Below, piece after piece: positions 1 to 6,952 of a DNA stretch of 64,000 nucleotides; positions within the stretch are counted from its first letter, which is position 1; every line of letters begins with the position of its first letter. The stretch lies in NCBI GenBank assembly GCA_044868005.1, contig JBIOVX010000237.1, forward strand, positions 5,782-69,781, read 5' to 3'. The notes under the pieces are model-generated. The model had not been told where the DNA came from and did no database searches. It saw only the letters and a list, made by a program, of their open reading frames with translations. The stretch comes from DATARR01 sp044868005. Its GTDB lineage: Bacteria > Acidobacteriota > Thermoanaerobaculia > Multivoradales > UBA5704. A program made the translations under genes and the position numbers.

Positions 1-20
1 GCTGGGGGAGGCCAAACCGG

Positions 21-1409
21 ATGGCGCTGGGGAGATGTCGGGAGAGGTGCTGTGTCCTGCTGCTGCTCGGAGCCGGGCTGTGGAGCTCCGCCGTCCATGC
101 CGGCCAGGCGCAGGAAGAAGCAGCGGCGGAGGAAGAGGCCCCGTCGGCCTCAAGTCCGAAGCTGGAATTCGGCCTGGAGGCGAAGGCCAACTTCCGCCAC
201 AGCGAGGACAACCGCTTCCCGGTGAGCCTCCCGCCGCAGTTCCTGCCGCCCGGCCAGCCGGTGGTCTTCGAAGAAACGGTCAGTGCCGGCTCGCATTTCG
301 AGCTCTCCAACGTCACCCTGTTCGTGGACGCGGCCTGGGGCGACGGCCTCGCCGCCCATGGCAAGGTGGATTTCATCGATCTCTACGACCGCAACCCCAC
401 GTCGACGGACAAGAAGGTGGACGTGGACGAGGCCTGGATCCGCTTCGGCGTCGAGCCCGAGCCCGCGGTCCTGGCGACGCGCAGCGGCGTGTACCTCAAG
501 GTCGGCAAGTTCCCGAAGTTCGAGCGCCAGGACGACCGCCACCTGGAGAGCTACGGCCTCGTCTCCACCGCGTTCAACCGCTTCGAGGACGCCGGCGCCG
601 AGCTCGGGATCAACCTCGGCCGGCATTTCTATCTGAAGGCCTCGGCCACCCAGGGGAATCCGGTCTTCATCCGCGATCCGAACGCGCTGGCCGGCGACAA
701 CGGCACGCCCGAGCGGCAGCAACAGCCGACCAAGCCGAACACCGCGTTCCAGAGCGGCATCGTCATTCTCTACGACGCCGAGATCGAGGACGTCGATGTG
801 GATGGCGAGCTGGAGACGGGCGCCGGCGTCGGCTTCCGCCTCGCCGACGAGGAGGGCCGGAACGGCCTCGACGTGCTGGCCTGGGGCTACCGGCGGAAGT
901 TGGCGGAGACGGTGGATCTGGAGGGCACCTTCTACGGCGGCGACATCGACGTGCTCAACGGGCCCTTCGACGTAGATCCGGCTTTGCCTATCAAGGACGA
1001 CGACAAACAGGAGGCCGGCGCCAACGTCTGGCTCTACTGGGGAGGCTTCTCCTTCTTCGGGCAGTACGTGGATCAGGAGCTGGCCGGCCTGCCGCGCACC
1101 GGCATCGAAGGGGAGGTCGCCTGGCGCTTCGAGCTGCCGCTCGTCTGGGCGGTGGGCGACCGGCAGCTCTTCACTTCGGTCGCGCCGGCGGTGCGCTACT
1201 CGAAGCTCGACAACGACTTCCGCAACCAGCGTCCGACGTCGGCCCCCAGCCTGGCCTGGGACTGGGAGAAGATCGACGCCGGCCTGCGCATCGGCGTCTT
1301 CTCCGGCGTCGACCTCACCGTCGAATACGCGGACAACCGCTTCATCCTCGGCTCCGGAGCGAAGCGGGAGAACAACGAGTTTCTGGCGACTTTGCGGTGG
1401 AAGATCTAG
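21..1409 (+). CDS. Outer-membrane porin-like beta-barrel protein
   Basis: Predicted outer-membrane channel of the phosphate-selective/OprO-like porin type. The first about 27 residues form a signal peptide (Leu-rich core, then 'VHAGQA'). A short acidic linker follows. The body has alternating hydrophobic and polar segments typical of beta strands, and the chain ends 'LATLRWKI', an aromatic/hydrophobic C-terminal strand like those recognised by the Bam machinery. Its 462 residues fit a 16- to 18-stranded barrel. It starts 20 bases into the window and is probably complete. The next gene begins one base after its stop, so the two are likely co-transcribed, pairing a porin with a secreted copper protein. 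The substrate cannot be read from the sequence. Confidence 0.75.
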   Translation: MALGRCRERCCVLLLLGAGLWSSAVHAGQAQEEAAAEEEAPSASSPKLEFGLEAKANFRHSEDNRFPVSLPPQFLPPGQPVVFEETVSAGSHFELSNVTLFVDAAWGDGLAAHGKVDFIDLYDRNPTSTDKKVDVDEAWIRFGVEPEPAVLATRSGVYLKVGKFPKFERQDDRHLESYGLVSTAFNRFEDAGAELGINLGRHFYLKASATQGNPVFIRDPNALAGDNGTPERQQQPTKPNTAFQSGIVILYDAEIEDVDVDGELETGAGVGFRLADEEGRNGLDVLAWGYRRKLAETVDLEGTFYGGDIDVLNGPFDVDPALPIKDDDKQEAGANVWLYWGGFSFFGQYVDQELAGLPRTGIEGEVAWRFELPLVWAVGDRQLFTSVAPAVRYSKLDNDFRNQRPTSAPSLAWDWEKIDAGLRIGVFSGVDLTVEYADNRFILGSGAKRENNEFLATLRWKI

Positions 1410-1410
1410 G

Positions 1411-2274
1411 ATGCTATACGCCGCTTCGATCTTCCTCTCTCTGCGGACCGCCTCGGCTCCGAAGCCCTCACCTCCCCTACCCCTCCTCTCCCAGAGGGAG
1501 AGGAGGGAGAAAAAAAGAATCTGCCGATTTCCGTCTTTTTTCCCCTCTCTCCCTGTGGGAGAGAGGGGCCAGGGGAGTGAGGGCTTCGCAGGGCAAACCG
1601 TTCTGATCGCCCTCTTCCTCCTCCTCCCCCTCTCCGCCCACGCCGAGGAGATCCGGGGCCGGGTTCAGCTCCTCGCCCGCGGCGGCCAGGGGCCGGCGCG
1701 GGGAAGCGACGTGCGTCAGGCGGTGGTGTACTTCGAGCCCGCGGGCGCGCCGCCGGTGCGGCCGGCCGAGACCGCGTTCGAGATGGTCACCCGGCGCAAG
1801 ACCTTCGAGCCGCGGCTGCTGGTCATCCCGCGCGGCAGCCGGGTGCGTTTTCCGAACGCCGATCCCATCCTGCACAACGCTTTTTCGGTCTCCTCGCCCA
1901 ACCAGTTCGACCTCGGCCTCGGCCGGCAGGGGCCGGGCAAGGAGAAGCGCTTCGAGGAGCCGGGCCTGGTGCGCGTCTTCTGTAACGTGCATCACGACAT
2001 GGTCGCCTACATCCTGGTGCTGAACACGCCGTATCACGTCTCGCCGGAGGCGAGCGGCGAGTTCGTTCTCAAGGGGTTGCCGCGCGGGCCGGGGAAGCTG
2101 ACCGTGTGGCACGAGCAGGCGGACCCTTGGATCGCCGACGTCACGCTGCCGCAGAAGGTGCCGGGACCGCTCCTGGCCCGCGTCGAGATCGTTCGGCCGC
2201 TGATCCCGAGCCATCTCAACAAACTCGGACAGTCCTACTTCCGCTCCCAACGTGACCGCTACAACAACCGCTGA
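1411..2274 (+). CDS. Secreted cupredoxin-like copper protein (methylamine-utilisation-type)
   Basis: Plastocyanin/azurin-like protein, predicted periplasmic. The mature part begins after 'LSAHAEE' at about residue 80. Copper ligands can be proposed from 'DPILHNAF' and 'VFCNVHHDMVAYI' (His, Cys, His, Met), followed by a carboxypeptidase-regulatory-like beta domain to the end. The only ATG is at 1411, one base after the porin stop. From there the hydrophobic core of the signal peptide is not reached until residues 64-77, because a 127-bp palindromic repeat fills residues about 17-59. No in-frame ATG or GTG exists between the repeat and the core; only a CTG at 1603. Either the N-terminus is abnormally long or a non-standard start is used. 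The 3' end overlaps the kinase gene by 23 bases. Confidence 0.7.
   Translation: MLYAASIFLSLRTASAPKPSPPLPLLSQRERREKKRICRFPSFFPSLPVGERGQGSEGFAGQTVLIALFLLLPLSAHAEEIRGRVQLLARGGQGPARGSDVRQAVVYFEPAGAPPVRPAETAFEMVTRRKTFEPRLLVIPRGSRVRFPNADPILHNAFSVSSPNQFDLGLGRQGPGKEKRFEEPGLVRVFCNVHHDMVAYILVLNTPYHVSPEASGEFVLKGLPRGPGKLTVWHEQADPWIADVTLPQKVPGPLLARVEIVRPLIPSHLNKLGQSYFRSQRDRYNNR
1461..1587. repeat. Palindromic REP/MITE-like element, 127 bp, lying inside a coding frame
   Basis: A large inverted repeat starts GAAGCCCTCAC and ends GTGAGGGCTTC, with arms of about 50 bases. Each arm holds its own small hairpin (CCTCTCTCCC-ACA-GGGAGAGAGG in the right arm, a close variant in the left), so the whole can fold as a cloverleaf around an A/T-rich centre. 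Half of a related copy begins at about 63957. The element is read through in frame and supplies residues of the N-terminus of the cupredoxin protein. No transposase is present. Confidence 0.8.
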
Positions 2275-4870
2275 CCGCCGCCGGACCGGCCTGTCGCTGG
2301 AGACCCGGATCTTCCTGGTCACCTCGCTGCTCATCGCGCTCCTGGTGGGCAGCGCGGTCGCGGTCACCTACGTGCTGCTGCGGCGCATCGCCCGCGAGGC
2401 CGCAGCCGACTCCCTGCGGAGCAGCGCCGCGGTGCAGTCCACCTACGAGAAGGAGCGGTACGACCGGTTGAAGCTGATCTCCGGCCTCTACGTGTCCGAT
2501 CCGGCCCTCGTCGCGTACCTGGCGGAGGCCGTCGGCACGCGGGATGCGCCGTCGCTGCTCTCCGAGCTCTCCGACGCCCAGAAGAGGTTGGGCTTCGACT
2601 TCGCCATCCTGCTGGATCCCCAGGGCCGCGTGGCGGCGCGCACCGATCACCCCAATGCGGTCGGCGAGGACCTCTCGCGGCGTCCTCTCGTCGCCAAGGC
2701 GCTGGCGGATTTCGAAGCGAGCGGCGTCTGGCGCGAGGGCAAGCGCCTGTACTATGCGGTCGCCGTGCCGGTCCAGCAGCAGTTCACCGTCTACGGCTTC
2801 CTCATGACCGGCTTCGCTATCACCGACGTCTCCGCGCTGGAGGTGAACCGGGTGAGCGGCGCCGACGTCGCTTTCGTCGGCGCCGGCGAGCAAGGGCCGG
2901 AGATCATGGCGACGACGCTGCCGGCGCAGACGGCCCGCAGCCTGATGGCGGCGCTCTCGGCGAACAGCCGCGGCATGGGCGACGCCATGCGCGCCGGCAG
3001 GGCGATGTCCCAAACGGAGCTCGAGCTCGGGGGGCAGCCCTGGCTCGCTCAGGAATCTCCGCTGCTCGACGCGCAGAGCAAGCCGATGGGCGCGACGGTG
3101 ACGCTGGCTTCGCTCGAGCGCGAGCTCGCCGCCTACCGGCAGATCCAGAACGTGCTGCTCGGCGCCGGCCTCGCCGCCGTGCTCATCGCGCCGTTCCTCG
3201 CCTATGCCTTCGCCCGCCGCGCCATGCGTCCGGTGCGCCGGTTGGTCACCGCCGCCGAGGCGGCGCGGCAGGGGAATTACGACCAGCAGATCGACTCCGA
3301 CCGCACGGACGAGGTGGGCCGCCTCGCCCATTCCTTCCACGACCTGCTGGCCGACCTGCGCGAGAAGCGCGACATGGAGGAGTACGTCACCGAGCTGTCG
3401 CGCAACCTGCCGGAGCCCGTGCAGGCGCGCGCCGTGCTGGGGAACGCGCAGAGCCGCGAGGTGCTGCTGCTCGGCATCGAGCTGCGCCGATACGCCCGCG
3501 CCGGCGCCAACGGCGACGCCGGCGAGACGCTGGCGCGGCTGGCGTCCGATCTCGACCGCGTGACCTCGGCCGTGGCGCGCGGCCGGGGCCTGGTGGAGGG
3601 GGTTACGGGCCACCGCGTGCTGGCCCGGTTCGAGGGGGAGGGGAGGGGTTACCGCGCGCTGACGGTTGCCGCCGGAGTGCTGCAGGCGGAGGGCGGCGAG
3701 GCCGGCGGCGGCGACGAGCCGGTGGCGGCGATGGCGGCCGGCAAGGCGATCACCGGTCCGGTCACCTGGGGAGAGCGCGCCGAGCGGGCCGTCGTGGGCC
3801 TGCCCGTGCAGCAGCTCGAGAGCCTGCTGCGCGAGGCCACGCCGGGCGAGCTGCTGCTCTCGCGCGAGGTGCACGACGAGCTGAAGGACGCCTTCGAGCA
3901 GGCCGGCTACCGGCTGGCCCCGCGGCGCGGCATCGTCACGCCGCAGCCGCTCTTCGTCGTCAGCTCGGCCATGGCGTCTCGCCTCACCAGCGAGCGCGGC
4001 GTCGGCGCCACGGTGGCGCCCGCGGAGCGCACGACGCTCTCCGGCATCGCGCCTGGCGCCCTGCTCGGCCAGCGCTTCGAGGTCCTCTCCGTCCTCGGCG
4101 CCGGCGGCATGGGGATCGTCTACAAGGCGCGGGACCGCGAGCTCGACGACCTGGTCGCCTTGAAGATGCTGAAGCGCGAGCTGTGGGGCGACACCAGCCA
4201 GCTCGACCGGCTGAAGAGCGAGCTCAAGCTGGCGCGCAAGATCACGCATCCCAACGTGCTGCGCACCTACGACTTCGGCGACATCGACGGCGTCCCCTAC
4301 ATCTCCATGGAGTACGTGCGGGGAGTGACCCTGCGCTACATGCTCGACCAGACGCGCCGGCTCCCTTACTCGGCCGGCCTGCGCCTGGCGAAGCAGCTCT
4401 GCGCCGGCTTGGGCGCCGCTCACTCGGTGGGCGTGCTCCACCGCGACATCAAGCCGGAGAACCTCATCCTCGAGCCCACCGGCAACGCCAAGCTGATGGA
4501 CTTCGGCATCGCGCGGCCCATCGACCGGCTCGCCCCGGGGCAGACCCAGGCCGGCTTCGTGGTGGGCACGCCGCAGTACCTGCCGCCGGAGATCCTGCAG
4601 GGGAAGGACGCCGATCCCCGCTCCGACCTCTACTCCTGCGGCATCGTGCTCTACGAGATCTTCACCGGCGTGCTGCCGTTCGAGGGACCCACGGCCATGG
4701 ACGTCATGGTGAAGCACCTGCGGGAGGAGCCGCCGCCGCCGAGCGCGCGCTGGCCCGAGATCCCGCCGGCGCTGGAGAAGGCCATCCTGCGCTGTCTGGA
4801 GAAAGATCCCGAGCGGCGCTACCGCTCGGTGGCGGAGCTGTCGCACGAGCTGGAAGAATTGAGCGCCTGA
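2252..4870 (+). CDS. Membrane Ser/Thr protein kinase with sensor, HAMP and degenerate cyclase-like domain
   Basis: Transmembrane signalling kinase of 872 residues. Order: TM1 (about 19-43), extracytoplasmic cache-like sensor (about 45-295), TM2 (about 296-320), HAMP (about 320-372), a middle domain (about 400-575) and a C-terminal eukaryotic-type kinase (about 604-870). The kinase looks active: 'GAGGMG' glycine loop, Lys in 'VALKML', 'HRDIKPEN' catalytic loop, 'DFG' and 'PPE'. The middle domain follows the plan of a class III cyclase but lacks its metal Asp (see findings). GTG start at 2252 overlaps the cupredoxin gene by 23 bases, suggesting coupling. The GAF/HD-GYP gene follows 25 bases downstream. 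Unusually, the sensor and HAMP sit N-terminal to the kinase rather than outside the membrane at its C-terminus as in PknB. Confidence 0.85.
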   Translation: MTATTTADRRRTGLSLETRIFLVTSLLIALLVGSAVAVTYVLLRRIAREAAADSLRSSAAVQSTYEKERYDRLKLISGLYVSDPALVAYLAEAVGTRDAPSLLSELSDAQKRLGFDFAILLDPQGRVAARTDHPNAVGEDLSRRPLVAKALADFEASGVWREGKRLYYAVAVPVQQQFTVYGFLMTGFAITDVSALEVNRVSGADVAFVGAGEQGPEIMATTLPAQTARSLMAALSANSRGMGDAMRAGRAMSQTELELGGQPWLAQESPLLDAQSKPMGATVTLASLERELAAYRQIQNVLLGAGLAAVLIAPFLAYAFARRAMRPVRRLVTAAEAARQGNYDQQIDSDRTDEVGRLAHSFHDLLADLREKRDMEEYVTELSRNLPEPVQARAVLGNAQSREVLLLGIELRRYARAGANGDAGETLARLASDLDRVTSAVARGRGLVEGVTGHRVLARFEGEGRGYRALTVAAGVLQAEGGEAGGGDEPVAAMAAGKAITGPVTWGERAERAVVGLPVQQLESLLREATPGELLLSREVHDELKDAFEQAGYRLAPRRGIVTPQPLFVVSSAMASRLTSERGVGATVAPAERTTLSGIAPGALLGQRFEVLSVLGAGGMGIVYKARDRELDDLVALKMLKRELWGDTSQLDRLKSELKLARKITHPNVLRTYDFGDIDGVPYISMEYVRGVTLRYMLDQTRRLPYSAGLRLAKQLCAGLGAAHSVGVLHRDIKPENLILEPTGNAKLMDFGIARPIDRLAPGQTQAGFVVGTPQYLPPEILQGKDADPRSDLYSCGIVLYEIFTGVLPFEGPTAMDVMVKHLREEPPPPSARWPEIPPALEKAILRCLEKDPERRYRSVAELSHELEELSA

Positions 4871-4895
4871 CCGGACCTGACCCATAGGAGGCAGG

Positions 4896-6065
4896 ATGAT
4901 CGCTTCCCAGGCTGAAGCCCCGGAGCCGTTCGAGCCCGACCGCAGGCTCGCCGAATACGAGATGCTGCTCGAGATCGGCGTCAAGCTCGCCGGCACTCTC
5001 GATCTCCAACGGGTGCTGCAACTGGCTCTCGAGCACGCCGAGCAGGTCTGCCGGGCCGAGACCAGCTCGATCTGGGAGCTCGACGAAGAGCGGCGGGAGC
5101 TCTTCTTCCGCGTCGTGCGCGGACACGCGGCGGGAGCCATCCGCGGTCTGCGGGTGCCGGTGGGCGAGGGGATCGTCGGCAGCGTCGCCGAGTCCGGCGA
5201 GGCCGCGGCGGTCAACGACGTGACCGCCGATCCGCGCTGGCACGGCGATCCCAAGGGAGCTTTCCAGACGCGGGCGATCCTCGCCGTGCCCCTGCTCGCC
5301 CGCGGCGCCGTCATCGGCGTCGTGCAGCTCCTGAACCCGGTGGACCGCGACCACTTCACGGCGGGCGACGTCTGGCGCATGCGCCAGTTCGCCGCCATCC
5401 TCGCGCCGACGCTGCAGAACGCCCGCCTCTACGCGGCGCAGCGCCGGCAGTTCTTCAACATGGTGACGGCGCTGGCGGAGACGCTGGAGAAGCGCGATCC
5501 CTATACCGGCGGCCACGTCCGCCGCGTCGTCGGCTACTCGTTGCTGCTCGGCGCCGAGATGGGGCTCGGCCGCGAGGACCTGCGCGAGCTGCGCCTCGCC
5601 GCCACGCTGCACGACATCGGCAAGATCACGACGCCGGACCGCATCCTCGGCAAGCCCTCGCCCCTCGATCCCGACGAGGCGGAGATCATGCGCCGGCACG
5701 CGGCGGACGGCGCTTCCATCGCCAGCCACCTCGCCAACCCGTGGGTGCTGCACGGCGTGCGCAGCCATCACGAAAGGGTGGACGGCAAGGGATATCCGGA
5801 CGGTCTGAAGGACGCCGACATCCCGCTCGCGCCGCGCATCATCGCCGTGGCGGACACCTACGACGCCATCACCACCAGCCGTCCCTACCGCGCCGGCCTG
5901 CCGCCGCAGCGCGCCGCCGCCGAGATCTTCGCCGGCGCCGGCAGCCAATTCTGCCCGCAGGTCGTGGCGGCCTTCCGCAAGCTGTTCGAGGACGGCCGGT
6001 TCCGGCTGGAGACTGCCGATGATCTGCTGTTGTCGGGCGAGGTGCAGGTGTTGGGGACGGCGTGA
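4896..6065 (+). CDS. GAF and HD-GYP domain cyclic-di-GMP phosphodiesterase
   Basis: Cytoplasmic signalling hydrolase expected to break down cyclic di-GMP. A GAF domain occupies about residues 20-175 and the HD-GYP domain about 190-375. Visible motifs are 'HDIGK' at about residue 238 (metal-binding HD) and 'HHERVDGKGYPDGL' at about 290, which includes the GYP signature. The ATG is preceded by AGGAGG at a normal distance. It follows the membrane kinase by 25 bases on the same strand, so the two probably act in one pathway, with phosphorylation and second-messenger turnover coupled. The gene ends 30 bases before the convergent island gene. Confidence 0.9.
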   Translation: MIASQAEAPEPFEPDRRLAEYEMLLEIGVKLAGTLDLQRVLQLALEHAEQVCRAETSSIWELDEERRELFFRVVRGHAAGAIRGLRVPVGEGIVGSVAESGEAAAVNDVTADPRWHGDPKGAFQTRAILAVPLLARGAVIGVVQLLNPVDRDHFTAGDVWRMRQFAAILAPTLQNARLYAAQRRQFFNMVTALAETLEKRDPYTGGHVRRVVGYSLLLGAEMGLGREDLRELRLAATLHDIGKITTPDRILGKPSPLDPDEAEIMRRHAADGASIASHLANPWVLHGVRSHHERVDGKGYPDGLKDADIPLAPRIIAVADTYDAITTSRPYRAGLPPQRAAAEIFAGAGSQFCPQVVAAFRKLFEDGRFRLETADDLLLSGEVQVLGTA

Positions 6066-6095
6066 GGACTGTACTCATTGGCGCGCTACCGAAGG

Positions 6096-6749
6096 TTAGC
6101 TATTGTCTCTTGATCGATCAAAAATATCCTCAGCGCTATTACTTGCCTTCAACGTCTTTTGCATACTCCTGCGGACGATGAAGGCTATGACAATTGGGAT
6201 AACATAACTCCAGGCTAGAACGAAGTATGCAATCTCCAATTGGCCAGAAGCCCAGAGGAAAGTAGATAAGAGAGCGGTACCAGAGATCTGAAAGCCGTAA
6301 AAGAAAACACGGATCGTTCGAGTTAGCTTGATAGCCAAGTGCTCGCGATACCGAGCTTTCGGATCCTTCTGACGGAGATTGCTAGCAGTGAAATCTAGCA
6401 ACGCAAGACTCACATCTTGGCCACCATCTGTATTGCCGTTTATGAAATCTGCGATTTCGATTCTTCTTGTGCGAAACCGTTGTGCCGCGCGGGCATACCA
6501 GGCGTCAAGATAAAGGAAGACAAGAGGTATCAGGCTGCTGGCGGATATGAGCCGTACATCACTCTCAGCCACTTCACTGACTCCGAGGCCAACCCCGAGC
6601 GTAAGTGTCCACAGAGCCACGGAAAATTGCCTGAGGTGATATTGAACTCCTTCAAGGTGCACGATTCTTTGCTCAAGTAGCGGTAGCTCAAGCTTGATGA
6701 TCTCTAGCTGTCTATCTGTGAGTTCTGAGAGATGGTCGCCCTTAGTCAT
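6096..6749 (-). CDS. Four-helix membrane protein of the accessory island, unknown function
   Basis: Not assigned to a named family. The 217-residue chain has an amphipathic N-terminal helix (about 8-40), two membrane segments (about 42-62 and 67-86), a charged cytoplasmic stretch (about 87-145) and two more membrane segments (about 148-170 and 174-195). The 2TM-cytoplasm-2TM plan resembles small membrane proteins found beside NTPases in bacterial conflict systems, including SLATT-like ones; that is an analogy only. Base composition is far less GC-rich than the flanking genes, with AT-ending codons, which points to acquisition by transfer. It lies 203 bases downstream of the AAA+ gene on the same strand and may be its partner or effector. 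Confidence 0.7.
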   Translation of the reverse strand: MTKGDHLSELTDRQLEIIKLELPLLEQRIVHLEGVQYHLRQFSVALWTLTLGVGLGVSEVAESDVRLISASSLIPLVFLYLDAWYARAAQRFRTRRIEIADFINGNTDGGQDVSLALLDFTASNLRQKDPKARYREHLAIKLTRTIRVFFYGFQISGTALLSTFLWASGQLEIAYFVLAWSYVIPIVIAFIVRRSMQKTLKASNSAEDIFDRSRDNS

Positions 6750-6952
6750 GGATGAGTTTTACTCCCAAGATCGGCTATTCCGAAGTGGGCCTCCGCAGGC
6801 GTTACGAAGTCCTCGACCCGGTTGCTGAGAGACGCTGCCAAGCCCGAATCACTCACTCCTGGAAACCTTCGAGAAGAGTTCCGTTTGTGCAGATGAATCA
6901 CAGCTGCTCCTCTGGTCCAGCCAACTGCCGTGAGGATAATCCTCGCCCGCCA
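6750..6952. other. Gap between the two island genes
   Basis: 203 bases separating the AAA+ ATPase stop from the membrane-protein start. A plus-strand open frame (6752-7003) runs across it but has no recognisable domain and no clear ribosome site, so it is not called. A GGGAG about 12 bases before the membrane-protein ATG is a possible ribosome site. The gap could hold a second promoter, but none is clear. Confidence 0.4.

Noticed and set aside
2216..5398. Long minus-strand open frame across the kinase and GAF/HD-GYP genes
   Set aside because: Arg/Ala/Gly-rich composition with no domain; it is the antisense shadow of two clear genes in GC-rich DNA.
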